A stretch of 64,000 nt of DNA from Cololabis saira (Eukaryota > Chordata > Actinopteri > Beloniformes > Belonidae): contig NC_084590.1 in assembly GCF_033807715.1 (NCBI RefSeq), positions 2,268,501 to 2,332,500 on the forward strand, given 5' to 3'. Positions 31,610-42,522 of this stretch are shown here, in pieces; positions within the stretch are counted from its first letter, which is position 1; each line of letters starts with the position of its first letter. Both the position numbers and the translations under genes were made by a program. Below the pieces are notes generated by a model, which saw nothing but the letters and a program-made list of their open reading frames with translations, made no database searches and was not told where the DNA came from.

Positions 31610-33357
31610 GCGCATTTCAACGAATCCACAGTGTTGACTTGTTGAAATGGCCTTCTTTTGACAATGTTGATCATGGCATTTTACTGCACAGGTTAGAGCA
31701 TGTTGTTGGGATTAAAGGGACAGCTCTACGTTGGTTTAAATCATATCTATCTGACAGTTTGTTCATGTACATGAGGTTTCTTCAGAACAGTCAAGGGTCT
31801 GTTATGGTGTTCCGCAGGCTTCAGTGCTAGGGCCAATCTTGTTCAGTTTATACATGCAGCCGTTGGGAAGTATAATCCAGAATCACAGCACACACTTTCA
31901 TTGCTATGCTGATGATACGCAGCTCTATTTGTCTATGAAGCCGGATAAGACAGAACCGTTGGTTAAACTTCAGGCATGTCTTAGGGACATCAAGGAATGG
32001 ATGTCCAGAAATTTCTTGCTTCTAAATTCAGATAAAACAGAGGTTATCATTCTTGGTCCAGAGCATCTTAGGAAGGGACTAGATGGTGTTGCGATGGCTT
32101 CTAGTGCAACTGTGAGAAACCTTGGTGTTGTTTTCGATCAGGATTTGTCGTTTAAACCATATGTTAATCAGGTTGGTAAAATAGCGTTTTTCCATCTCCG
32201 TAATATTGCAAAAATTAGGAAAATCCTCTCGCAGAGTGATGCAGAAAAACTAGTTCATGCGTTTGTATCTTCTAGACTGGATTACTGTAATGTGTTGTTA
32301 GCAGGATGTCCAAGTAATTTGCTGAATAGGCTCCAGCTGATCCAGAATGCAGCAGCACGAGTGCTGACAGGGATCAGCAGGAGAGACCACGTCTCTCCAG
32401 TGTTAGCGTCGCTCCATTGGCTACCTGTAAAATTCAGAATTCAATTTAAAATTGTATTACTTGCATATAAAGCCCAAAACGGCTTAGCTCCGCAGTATTT
32501 ACAAGATTTGATAGTGCTCTCCGCTCCCAGGGTGCAGGTTTACTCGTAGTTCCTAGAGTATCTAAATGTAGATTTGGAGGGCGGGCGTTCTGCTATCAGG
32601 CACCATTACTTTGGAACCAACTTCCAATCTGGGTTAAGGAGGCTGACACCACCTCCACCTTTAAAACTAAACTTAAAACCTTTCTGTTTAGTAAAGCCTA
32701 TAGTTAGTGTTTAGTAAACCTCTAGCTGGTGTTGGTAAATCTCTAGGTAGTGTAAACTGTAGTGTGTTAGAGTCAGTAGTCATAGTTGCAGCTATAGAAC
32801 AAGACTATAATAGTTAGTCTCAAATATAGCTTCGCGGTATATATGCTGATATAGGCTTATGCTGCAGGGGGGCACCGACATGATCCGCTGGGCGGTGCCT
32901 CTCACCCTTCTTCTCCTCTCCTTTTCCCTGCCTCTCTTCTCCATTACCATTTTTATTTATTATAAATATGTTATAGCTATCATTTTTGTCCATCGTTCCT
33001 GTAGTTTCTTGTGCCGGCCCCCCCCCTCTGGTCATCCCGCTGCTGCTTCCATCTGCCTGCTGTGTGCTGCTGACGTCCCTGACTCCCCCAGTCTGGCCTT
33101 CGGCAGGAGGGTCCCCCCTTATGAGCCTGGTCCTGCTCAAGGTTTCTTCCCTCCTAAAGGGGAGTTTTTCCTTGCCACTGTTTGGGTTAAGGCTTTTCTC
33201 CCACTATGGGAGTTTTTACCTGCCATTGTTTATATAATAATTGCTCGGGGGTTTATGTTTATGTTTATGTTCATGTTCTGGATCTCTGGAAAGCGTCTAG
33301 AGATAACATCTGTTGTATTAGACGCTATATAAATAAAATTGAATTGAATTGAATTGA
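31610..33357 (+). mobile_element. L2/Rex-like LINE, 5'-truncated
   Basis: It contains part of the reverse transcriptase, a 3' UTR and a (GAATT)n tail. ATGTGAGA occurs just left of the inferred start (31599) and right after the tail (33358), a plausible 8-bp target duplication. The 3' UTR shares landmarks with 27270-28021, so both belong to one family. Confidence 0.75.
31640..32549 (+). pseudogene. LINE reverse transcriptase fragment (CR1/L2 group)
   Basis: The first frame has FDNVDHGILLHRLEHVVGI and GTALRWFKSYLSD; frameshifts then lead to LGPILFSLYMQPLGSIIQ. The catalytic box is FHCYADDTQLYLSM. Next come IKEWMSRNFLLLNSDKTEV and AFVSSRLDYCNVLLAG, then LTGISRRDHVSPVLASLHWL. It stops at 32549, before the usual LWNSLP end; that end is readable in another frame near 32610 (LLWNQLPI). 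The order is RT motifs A, C, D and the C-terminal region; endonuclease and earlier motifs are missing. Confidence 0.85.
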
Positions 33358-33359
33358 AA

Positions 33360-33785
33360 TGTGAGACTCTATCCGTCTATCTGTCTATCCAGGTGGCTGC
33401 GGCTCTTTACGTGTCATTTACATTTTTCTGACGGATGTTTTAGGTCTCTTACTCCTGGAGTTGTGCATAAAGTATCAGTGTCAGCACTTTGAAACAACAG
33501 GCAGGGAAAACAATAAAAGGCATTGCTAACGCCACATCCAGTTAGCCATCTCATTTTCTCGTAACTGGAGCGGGAGAAGCTCTGGTTGGAGAGTCGCTCG
33601 CAGTCGCTTGCCTGCTGCTGAATGTTTAAATCGGGTTGGTCAGACCCAAGCTCCTTTACCTTCCGTTTTTTCCTCCACTGAATGCCTCAAGGTGTTTTTG
33701 TAAAGAAACCACCGCATTTAGTTTAGTTCCCTAAGTTTTGCTTGTGTCTGCCATTTTGCTCAGCTAAAAAAGACAGGAAATTAAT
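33360..33785. other. Unassigned region
   Basis: Right flank of the L2/Rex-like LINE. No domain or repeat is recognised apart from a short CTGTCTATC run. Confidence 0.3.
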
Positions 33786-33789
33786 TGTC

Positions 33790-33990
33790 CCATCACATTA
33801 GATTAAAAATGTCCCGCCCCCCTCCCTGCTGGGCTTGCTGGGGGGGGTTTCCTCCTATCCCTCTTCTGGTCCTCCGTGGGGCTGCTGGTGGCTTGGGTTC
33901 GGGTTTCTTCCTTGTCGGCTTCTGATCTCTCGGGTGGCGTGGTTGTGCCCTCCTCCTCTGTGTATCTACTGATGCCTATCTACACACATC
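33790..33990 (+). mobile_element. L1 3'-UTR fragment
   Basis: It matches the L1 3' UTR around 60395-60490: GGTTCGGGTTTCTTCC and GTCGGCTTCTGATCTC against GTTCCGGGTTCTTCC and GTCGGCCTCTGGTCTC. Non-coding. Confidence 0.5.
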
Positions 33991-35087
33991 CTCAGTGATT
34001 TTCCTGATGTCATCAGGCATTTTGGGTCTTTCGAAATCATACGCCCTCAATCAGGTGACCCAGCTGGCGTGGATCAGGCCCCAGCTTGCGTCCAGATGGC
34101 TAGCTAGCTACCATGACTCCATGGTTCCCCTCTCTTAAGCCACAGCCATCTTGAGGCTCTCTCTGCCGCATCTGTGATACTGATCTCTCTCCATCGATGC
34201 CTAAACTACTGAAGGCTCTGATCAAGGACCGGGCTGCAAATCCTCTGCATCCAACTTCCACAGGGAAACACCTTACTCTCCAACCCGCCTGCTGACAGTC
34301 ACTGACAAGTCCTGCATACTTGGAGAGCTTCCTCTCAAAGGCCTCTTCCTCTTCCAGGTGATCTTCCCACGGGACTGTCAGCTCCATTAGCACAGCTTGC
34401 TTGGTGGACTCAGACACAGGGACGATGTCTGGTCGCAGAGTGGTGACTGCAATATGGCTGGGGAACTTCAGCTGATGTTCAAGGTCCACCAGCAACTGCA
34501 AGTCTCTTGCAGATATCAGAATGCCTGCAGATGATATTCTTCTGGCAGGCGCTGGCGATGGTTTTCTTGGTAGATCGGAACTGACCACACCAGTCCTGTG
34601 CTGATGGCTTCAGCAATGGTCTTAAGGACCTGGGGCCTCATTTATAAAGCTTACTTGCGTACACAACAGGGCTTGAAAGATGCGCAAGCCACCTTCTACG
34701 CAAAGGTTGGGATTTAAAAAGAAAAAACTAACCGAAAAATACACCAACCCTGACCCTCGCACACGAACATTTTGAAGATATGGGGAACTGGCGACGCAGG
34801 CGGTGAGGTGGTGAAATGAAGCCAGATTCATGTCATACTTTTAATGTCATCACATATCAGACTTATAATATAATAGCGCTGATCATGTCCCTCTGTGTTT
34901 GAAGCACAGCGTCAGTCAGGACTCTGGTGCTGCTGGTACTGGTACTGGTACTGGTACTTGTGCTGCTGCTGCAGCCGCGGTGCAGGACACGCCGGGCCGG
35001 GAACCTCCTCGTCACCCACCGCCACAACTGGAGAGTGACTGAGGACAGAACAAATGAGTGCCGGGCCACTCTACGGAGCCCCTGAAG

Positions 35088-35311
35088 CAGGGGTGTCGGA
35101 CTCCAGTCCTCGAGGGCCGGTGTCCTGCATGTTTTAGATGTTTCCCTGCATCAACACACCTGATTCAAATTAATGGTCGTCACCAGCTGGTCATCAAGGT
35201 CTGGACAGCTCTGTTGGTGTCACAGCTCCTTTTATCACGGTGTGCTGAAGCAGGGAAACATCTGAAACATTCAGGAATGCGGCCCTCGAGGACTGGATCC
35301 CGACACCCCTG
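35088..35311. mobile_element. Small hAT MITE (CAGGGGTGTC ends)
   Basis: 224 bp with ends CAGGGGTGTCGGACTCCAG and inverse ...GACACCCCTG. The 8-bp duplication is CCCTGAAG (35080-35087) / CCCTAAAG (35312-35319), one mismatch. It is a common fish MITE. Confidence 0.88.
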
Positions 35312-35375
35312 CCCTAAAGGGACTCAGACTTGTTTTATATATGAGATTTACGCGCGCTTGAAACCTTTATGCGCG

Positions 35376-35515
35376 CGCGTAAGCCTAAATTATGGTTCCG
35401 CGTTAAAACGACGGCGTAGCCTACGGCGTAGCCTACGGCGTACGGTACGCGGCGACGCGCACCGTACGCCGTAGGCTCTGTGTTGGTGTGACGCAGAACC
35501 ATAAATCAGCCTTAA
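35376..35515. mobile_element. TWA-type palindromic MITE copy
   Basis: The arms AAGCCTAAATTATGGTTCC and inverse CCATAAATCAGCCTT enclose repeated CTACGGCGTAG/GTACGCC words. It forms the core of the larger palindrome at 35071-35590. Confidence 0.8.
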
Positions 35516-36529
35516 AGGTTTCACGCGCGCACGTAAAACTCATTATATATATAAAGAAAATCTGTGTCCCTTTAGGGGCTCCGTACCTCTTGGCCTCCAC
35601 CTTCAAATCACACCACTTCTTTTTTCCTGCAACAGATCTGTCCGTGGCACTCACAGCGTTTAGCGCAGCAACGACGTGCTGCCACTCACTCGCTTTATTT
35701 TTGTTGATTTGTGATTAGTGCCACTACAGTGACCACCAAATAATGTGGTTTTCCTGCCTCCACCTCATCCACAACATCTCCATCTCAGTCTCCGTGAAAT
35801 TTAGTGGCACGGTGGCTCGACACGTCTCATTCATCCTGACGTGCAGCAGAGACAGGCTGCAGGAAGCCGCTGCGCATGCTCAGCAGGCTCATTCATATGC
35901 AAATACAATCATCAAGTACTTTGCATTGACCATTTATGGTAGAAAGTGGGCGTGCAGAGGGTGGGATATGAGGCGAATTCACCTGTGCAACCTTCCAGCT
36001 GGACTGTGATTTATAAAGAGAACATTGCACAAAGAGCAAGTGTGCGTGCACACGGTTTTATAAATCAGGATTTTTTTTGTGTGCACGCCATTTTCGGCTT
36101 TTGGGGGCACGTGCACTTTTAGTATGAATCCTACGCACTCTTTTATAAATGAGGCCCCTGGTCATGTCTCCACCTGAAGCGTCCATCTCCAAATGCCCTT
36201 GTGCAGCAACTGAGGATGTGTTCCAAGGTTCCTCGCTTGGAACATAGTGGACATGCTGGTGTATCTGCTATTTCCCATATGTGCAGGTTTGACAGGCTCG
36301 CTAGCGCATCATACACTGCCTGGATGAGGAATTTGAAACAGTGAGGCGCGGCTTTCCAGAGCTCAGCCCAGGTCACTCTCCTCTCAGCCGCATTCTCCCA
36401 TCTCTTCCAAGCTCCCTGTTGCTTCATTCCCACTGCCTTGAAAGTTCTTGTTTCCTCCACTGCCACTCTCACCTCTTCCTGAACAAGACGTCGCCCCTCC
36501 TTCCCCTTGGTGTTCATTTGGGGAGTTGG

Positions 36530-38030
36530 AAAGAAACCTTGTTTTCACTTTGCACAAACACACTTACACAGACATACACACCTGCTAGCTCACCTACATA
36601 CTCACCCCACGGTTTTGGGGGACAGATAATTGCAGTAGCCTAGTCCTGATTCAGTTTTAGAGACCTGGAATGGTTGCTGTTTGTGTCTCTGCCTGTTCCC
36701 GTCTCTTGCAGATTCCAAAGGCCGGTGTGCCTGTTGTGTGTTTTCCTGTGTTTCTCTCATTTCCGACTTGCAGCGGATGCCAGCCCTCACCCCTTATTTT
36801 CCATCTCTTGATTTGATGGGGGCGGCGCCCTAGCGCCCTCTACTGACTAGCCGCCGCTGGTCCACATAGGTCTCCCATGCCACACATGGCATTTTCACTC
36901 TGAGACATTAATTTCACCACACAGTAACTCCAACAGTCCATCTTACAAATGAGTCACGGTAGACTACTGTGCTGAGCTCTCTACTCAGAGAGCCAATCAG
37001 AAAACAAGATTTTTCAGCCAATCAGAAAACAGAATTTCATTTGTTGGGTAAGGTCTGAGTTTCAGCCAAGCTTCAGCAGTCAAGCCCCTTTCACACAGAA
37101 TGCGCAAAGCGGCGACCGCCGTCGGCTTTCCCATTCATTGTGTATGTGCTTCCGCGGCACAAGAGCGGACCGCTCTGCCGCCGAGCTCGACGGCGCGCAA
37201 GAGGGCGCATGCCACGGCGTGAATTTGAAACGTTTTCTGTACTTGAAGCCGTTTTCCTTAACTGAGACGCATTAGGCCGTTGCAGTGCGTTTGGCCCTTG
37301 TCGGCCACCGTACTGCGCCGACTCTGCGCCGACTCTGCACCCACCCGGCGGTGGGCCCGGCGCAAACCACGCTCTATGTCTAGGAGTTAGGATCCTCACC
37401 ATGACCGCAGCCGTCAGGTCCTCTCACTCCAACACAAGCCCAAATCATCACCCGTCACCCCCATGCGTGACAGCAGGTGTGGAGCGTTTCTCTTGAAATT
37501 AGAAAATCGGAAGAAACACAAGGTTTGGGAGGACTTTCTAAGCAATTCGTGATTTAATTTGCCGACGTGTTTGGCTGTTCAGAAGTAAAACACGCCCTGT
37601 GTCAGTTCAAAAGTTTTATATATTGCAACCCAAAATAAAAACAATAAAAATACAATCACCTGATCCTCACCTGCTCTTAAAATGAGGTAAACCCAAACTG
37701 AGGTAAAGCACGACACATTAACTGTATCATAATTCAGTGAAAGAACTACAAGACAAAGTGAGGAAAGGAAGTGAAAAGCTATACACCTAAATTGTTAGTA
37801 TTTACTGTATATCATAATCTGTAGAAACACAGGGTGCTACTGTAACCAACCTGATGTCACAAAAATCTGTGAAATGCCCATGACCTCTCACCACTATTTT
37901 CCGTGGCACCAACACGGAAATGGTACATGTGAGCACCACGGATATTGTACTATGCGAAGTCAGTGGGATCCATTGTCGTGATATATACACAGATTATTAC
38001 ATTATTATTATGTATATATCATTCTTTATT
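36530..38030. other. Unassigned region with short repeats
   Basis: No coding gene is recognised. 37083-37400 begins CCCCTTTCACACAGAATGCG and is GC-rich; it resembles the small fish repeats that open with 'CCCCTTTCACAC', and a related CCATTCAT...GTATGTGCT word recurs at about 55835. The rest shows no structure. Confidence 0.35.
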
Positions 38031-38033
38031 ATC

Positions 38034-38160
38034 AGTGTTGGGGGTAACGCGTTACAAAAGTAACGCAATTACAGTAATGTATTACTATTACTATTACTAT
38101 TATTACTATGTTACTATTCAGTAACAAGTTTGCATCTAAATAAGATTAGATTTGTGCCAG
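38034..38160. mobile_element. MITE end (CAGTGTTGGGGGTAACGCG)
   Basis: It opens CAGTGTTGGGGGTAACGCGT, a common fish hAT-MITE terminus, then (ATTACT)n. The other end is not found. Confidence 0.45.
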
Positions 38161-38351
38161 TATGTGTAAATGTTCATCTGGTCTCCAGAAGTAAAGCAAA
38201 TGAACAGCCGTCTCACTGCAGAGGTCTGCTTATAAAAATGTATGAGCTTACATTTCTGGACTACTCCTCACGCAAATGACTCCAGTTAGTCCAAACATTA
38301 AGCACACGAGCAATAAACAGCAATATGCCGTGAACTCACCGCAGTCCTGAG

Positions 38352-38639
38352 ATGCTCCAGTCAAACAGCAGCAGGACAAGTATCAGTGGGATATTCCAAC
38401 AAAGAGCTGGTCTGAGGCAGGAGACCACTGACCTTATCGGCCGCACGGATCTGGGATCAGTTTACAACTCTTTCACCGGGACCAGCAGCCTCCTCCTCTT
38501 CCCTGACACCAACACACGCGTCTCTTACAGCCTTCATCAAAGGGAATGTCTTTATTACACCAGCAGAGAAAGCAGCCATATCACCAATTACAACCTTGGA
38601 ATCTTTACTTTAGACTACACACAAATAAAATGTTATTAA
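38352..38639 (+). other. Open frame without recognised domain
   Basis: A 95-codon frame starts MLQSNSSRTSISGIFQQRAG. I recognise no domain, signal peptide or neighbour logic. Codon use and the surrounding repeats make a real gene unlikely; it may be an exon or decayed repeat. Confidence 0.15.
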
Positions 38640-38644
38640 CTGCA

Positions 38645-38917
38645 ACCATTAAATGACGCCCCGGTCCGACCTCAACCCTCATTGCAATATATAAATTACC
38701 AATTCTAACTCTAATAATTTTTCCTGGCATTATCATGATATATTGTTTCATAGTGTATTATTATATTAAGTTATGAAATCTCATGGGATGTTAAACTATA
38801 GTATTATTATATTGTTATATATTATGGTGATCATTTTGTTATATGTTATAATATTATAAAAATTATATTAAAATTAAAATTATAGTATCTACTTTCATCA
38901 TCTTATTTACACGCGTG

Positions 38918-38982
<65 letters not shown>

Positions 38983-39065
38983 AGATACATATCATTGTAA
39001 CTGATGTCGTCTTTTGGCGCTGTTTGCACTGTATGTAAATAAATAAATAAATAAAAAAGATAAAA
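38645..39065 (+). mobile_element. Poly(A) retroelement 3' end, plus-strand copy
   Basis: It begins GACGCCCCGGTCCGACCTCA and ends after a (CA)n tract with TGTATGTAAATAAATAAATA. The same sequence occurs inverted at about 61003-61500 with the same (CA)n position and A-rich tail. The conserved order suggests a LINE 3' UTR. Confidence 0.7.
38926..38981. repeat. (CA)n microsatellite
   Basis: CA tract belonging to the retroelement 3' end; its counterpart is the (TG)n at 61060-61142. Confidence 0.95.
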
Positions 39066-39069
39066 AACT

Positions 39070-39776
39070 GCTACCATTGATCACACAATGATGGATTGAT
39101 TTTTTTTATTTATTCTGAGAAAAAAAAAGAAAAAATCTCTCATACCTATTCTTACAAGTATTTAGCTTTGATTGTACACATTATACATTTTAATATTTTT
39201 TTTTTCAGATGAGATACAGGAACATGTCATCAAAGCAAAAATCATAGAATAATAAATCCACATAAGTCATTTCTCTTTTAGGACTGTGTTGTTCAGGCTG
39301 TCTCAGGGACACAAGCAGGAGGACGGTGTCCAGCTTCACCAGCATCAGCTGCTCGGCCTCAGCTCAGAAACCTCTGCCATCACGGACACCAGCGGACACA
39401 GCAGTTAGTTTAGCTGTCCCAGGAGCACAACAAGGGTGCATGTCAACAAAACCGGTGGCGTTGACCGAAACAAAAGAAGCCATTTAGCTGTGGCGAGCAG
39501 AGCATGCTGGGTAATTAAAGGGAGGGTAGATGAGGGGGCGTTATGTGCTTCTATTTCCTGGACAACATCACACATTGTCTTTGAGAGACAAAGCCATTGT
39601 TGTGTGAGGGCTCAGGTCTGTAGGACGGTGGCTATGTGGGGGGAGGAGCGCTGGTAACGTTCACTCAGAAACATGGATTTGATAACGTTATAAACAACGT
39701 CATAAACAACCTCCACGCCTAAAAACCCACAGATACACAAAAACACTTAACTAGCAGTGCACATCATCTTTTCAAG
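39070..39776. other. Unassigned region
   Basis: A/T-rich flank, then unique-looking sequence with no ORF of recognisable type. Confidence 0.3.
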
Positions 39777-40705
39777 TGTTAAACCAGAGGTGTCAAAAGT
39801 ATTCACATCCATTACTCAGGTAGAAGTATAAATACTAGAGTTTAAAAATACTCCTGTAAGAAGTGTCAACTCAAGTTTTTTACTCAAGTAAAAGTATAAA
39901 AGTACTGGTTTCAAAACTACTTAAAGTATAAAAGTAAAAGTAATGTAAGGGGGAAAAAAGCCATTAAGGACAAAAGCCATTGAAAATGAATGCATCTTAG
40001 TATAATGCAAATATATTAAAGAAGCATATATGTGTACTATTGAGCATAAACATGTGTTTCAGAGAGCAGGAGATATGATGACTAGTTGCCTATAAGTATT
40101 GTAATGGTGCAAAAAGTCAAACTTCAGAGGCTTGTTATCATTTATCCTAACCTTTATTGGAATGTACATCCAAGTTTAGTTGCAGGAATCTGAGGGAACG
40201 GATGTAAGAACAAAACTGGACAAGAACATCTGAAACAACCACAACCAAATTCACTCTATCCGGATGGAGCAATTTAACTGGATAGTTTTTGTTTAAAGGC
40301 CGAAATGAAATAGAGTAACAAGGCTGTTTTTAAAATGTAAGGAGTAAAAAGTACAGATAATTGCGTGAAAATGTAAGGAGTAAAAGTAAAAAGTCGTCTG
40401 AAAAATAATTACTCCAGTGAAGTATAGATAACCAAAATTCCTACTTAAAGCGACACTACATAACTTTTCCACCTTAATCTAATATTTCATCATCATCATC
40501 ATTGTGATGGTACATCAACTTCCAACAGGTTTAATGAACCTCTGTCATGGTCTGAGGGGTCTGTATCTCCTTCACTGGCACTATGTAACTTTGAGGAGCA
40601 TGGTAGGAACCCTGCCACACTAAAAAACTACAAATCTTTACGGCTTTGACTGCTTTACGGCATACGTCACTTCCCCCTCCTTCCCGATTCGCAGTCGAGA
40701 CGAAA

Positions 40706-40879
40706 ATGGGCAGGGCGTGGAGCGCAGCTCCGCAGAAGCTGGTAACCCGTTGCTGTGTTGTGGCTGCAGCAGCTCCACACAACAGACGTGGGGAAAAGAT
40801 CGCTAATGGTTTAACTTTTCACCGGTTTCCTGCTCGGAGGCAGAACCACGGAGGCCAAGTATCTGATATAACAGAGTAA
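40706..40879 (+). pseudogene. THAP-like zinc-finger fragment
   Basis: MGRAWSAAPQKLVTRCC leads into NGLTFHRFPARRQNHGG. The LTFHRFP motif is the AVPTIF-adjacent hallmark region of THAP DNA-binding domains. The second cysteine of the C2CH set is doubtful (CCVVAAAAPHN) and the ORF ends after VSDITE, so the domain is incomplete. In Kolobok elements THAP binds transposon ends. Confidence 0.5.
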
Positions 40880-40944
40880 AAGAGTGAAAGAGTCGTCGGC
40901 TCGCTTGGATCGCGGCTGTAACGACCAAACCTTCCACACAGTAA

Positions 40945-41085
40945 AGCCTGAATTATGGTTCTGCGTTAAATCGACGCAGACCTACGGCGTAGGGTACGTG
41001 GCGACGCGAAACGTACGGTGCGTGTCGCCGCGTACCCTACGCCGTAGGCTCTGCGTCGATTTAACGCAGAACCATAAATCAGCCT
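40945..41085. mobile_element. TWA-type palindromic MITE copy (141 bp)
   Basis: Best-bounded copy: TAA is duplicated at 40942-40944 and 41086-41088. The arms AGCCTGAATTATGGTTCTGC and inverse enclose two CCTACGGCGTAGG-type words. TAA duplication and size fit a Harbinger-derived MITE. Confidence 0.88.
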
Positions 41086-41425
41086 TAAACCACAAACACT
41101 CACACAGACCGGGTCGGATCAAAACACGGGTTTTATTCCCCACTTCGCCAGCTAAATGCAGTTGCTGGCCAGCTCTCTGCGGTGCAATTAACCCCAATCT
41201 TCAGATAAAACTAGTTTGTTGAGGAAAAAATATTAACTCTTATTTGTAGCTGCAGAGGAAAAAAATTATCTCACGAAGAAAACAAAAATATTGCTCACGC
41301 CTCGGAGCCTCTTCACCATAATATAGCAGTCAAAAAAAAGAAAAGAGAAGTAAGAGGGATACAAAACATGTACTGTATGTTGTACTATTATACAAATTTA
41401 TTGAAACACATGGCGAGTCAAACAT

Positions 41426-41662
41426 TTACCAAAGCAGCTGCCAAACACTCCTAAACAAGGTAGCCGGAGATGGTGGTTCTGCAAAACTGCGGCAGTAAAT
41501 CCTTTCTAAAGAGTGCAGCTCCGACGAGGAGCTCCATTCTTCAGTAGGGATTTCATATGGATCCAGACCGTTAATAATCATTATTTTCTCCATATACCGC
41601 TCTCTGGCTTCCTTGTTTAAGGTATCCCGGTAAATTCCAGTTCCTTTCCAGCAGTTTAACAT
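41426..41662 (-). pseudogene. ORF resembling a SWIM/YqaJ-type protein N-terminus
   Basis: It starts MLNCWKGTGIYRDTLNKEAR and continues YMEKIMIINGLDPYEIP. I recall this as the start of multi-copy fish proteins with SWIM and YqaJ-nuclease regions, but those domains are not present here. It ends within the Kolobok-like element. Low certainty; it may be a decayed second gene of that element. Confidence 0.35.
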
Positions 41663-42522
41663 CTTTTTTTTTGCGTTCCGTCTGTTCACTTGGTGAAACA
41701 GAAAAGCGTCCCGTCCTTTCTCAAAACAAATGCACGCGACGGGACAGGAGTTTTCCGGCAGTACGCGCTGGTGCTCATGGGAAACGTAGTGTTCTTTCTG
41801 GTAAAGCTCTACCGCTTTTGTCCAAAAGATGCCGCCAAACTCAGAAAAGCTGAAAGTTACGTTGTGCTGCTTTAAGTAAGGTAACAAAGTATTTGTACTT
41901 CGTTACTTGACAGCTCTGTGTAAAACCACTGATCAGAAATGTTGGTAAAGCTGCCAGCCTTCCTTCCACCTCTCCATGCACCATCTTCTTCCACCCTGGC
42001 CTCATGTCTGTCATGTGGATAGCTGTACTTTTCTGATGATCTAGGTACCCAACTCTTCTTTTGGGGGTAGAAACTACGGTTCATTGCACGTCCCAACAAA
42101 TCTGCAGGATGTGATAAAAATGATAAAGACTATCTGAGACAGATTGAAATGGGCGTCCAGTGTGGGATAAGTGCTTGATGAGTTTGTGTACAAGCAACTG
42201 CTTATATGTTGAACACACTACAGGACTGTCTCAGAAAATTTGAATATTGTGATAAAGTTCTTTATTTTCTGTAATGCAATTAAAAAAAAAAAAAATGTCA
42301 TACATTCTGGATTCATTACAAATCAACTGAAATATTGCAAGCCTTTTATTATTTTAATATTGCTGATTATGGTTTACAGTTTAAGATTAAGATTCCCAGA
42401 ATATTCTAATTTTTTGAGATAGGATATTTGAGTTTTCTTAAACTGTAAGCCATGATCAGCAATATTAGAATAATAAAAGGCTTGCAATATTTCAGTTGAT
42501 TTGTAATGAATCCAGAATGTAT

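Larger units (their letters stand above)
35071..35590. mobile_element. Long palindromic element, one arm hit by a hAT MITE
   Basis: The outer words TACGGAGCCCCT...AAAGGGAC (left, minus the MITE) and GTCCCTTTAGGGGCTCCGTA (right) are inverse. Next come TTTATATATGAG and inverse, ACGCGCGCTTGAAACCTT and inverse, then the TWA-type palindromic core (35376-35515). The symmetry is complete only after removing 35088-35319. Confidence 0.7.
34633..36157 (-). mobile_element. PIF/Harbinger-like element with Myb/SANT remnant
   Basis: The ends are GGGCCTCATTTATAAA and its exact inverse, flanked by CTG on both sides (34630-34632, 36158-36160), the CWG target of PIF/Harbinger. The minus strand carries a decayed Myb/SANT-like gene: VDEVEAGKPHYLVV, then ASEWQHVVAALNAVSATD and GKKKWCDLKVEAK. 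It is interrupted after KVEAKR by a long palindrome. No HARBI1 transposase was found. Length is 1525 bp including nested inserts. Confidence 0.8.
34100..36517 (-). pseudogene. R2-type LINE C-terminus with restriction-like endonuclease
   Basis: Block 1 (36517-36158): EEVRVAVEETRTFKAVGM, KQQGAWKRWENAAERR, then FLIQAVYDALASLSNLHIW. The zinc knuckle is CPLCSKRGTLEHILSCC followed by FRWRHDQ. Block 2 (34632-34100) follows after the Harbinger insert, with one apparent frameshift: ARDLQLLVDLEHQLKFP, then TTLRPDIVPVSES and MELTVPWED. RPD...MELTVPW is the PD-(D/E)xK-like nuclease core, and KY followed by VEVGCRGFAARSL completes the family pattern. Such proteins nick specific target sites. The gene is dead here because of the insertion. 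Confidence 0.72.
33990..36520 (-). mobile_element. R2/NeSL-group LINE 3' part, split by Harbinger
   Basis: The minus-strand coding sequence is in two blocks separated by a Harbinger-like element (34633-36157). The endonuclease is restriction-like, not AP-type, which places it in the early-branching R2/NeSL/HERO group. The 3' UTR continues to about 33990. Confidence 0.65.
40449..41871. mobile_element. Kolobok-like element (TTAA duplication)
   Basis: The ends are AGCGACACTACATAACTTT and, inverted, AGCAGCACAACGTAACTTT. TTAA flanks both sides (40445-40448, 41872-41875). A plus-strand THAP-like ORF lies near the left end and a minus-strand ORF near the right end, convergent in layout. TTAA plus THAP is what I expect of Kolobok elements. 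A palindromic MITE sits between. Confidence 0.65.
39785..41918. mobile_element. hAT MITE (CAGAGGTGTCAAAAGTA), split
   Basis: The ends are CAGAGGTGTCAAAAGTA and, inverted, CAGAGCTGTCAAGTAACG. The 8-bp duplication is TGTTAAAC (39777-39784) / TGTAAAAC (41919-41926). The interior is rich in ACTCAAGTAAAAGTATAAA. A TTAA-type element (40449-41871) interrupts it near the right end. Confidence 0.8.

Noticed and set aside
35058..35474. 138-codon frame on the plus strand
   Set aside because: It is composed of the CAGGGGTGTC hAT MITE and the palindromic repeat.
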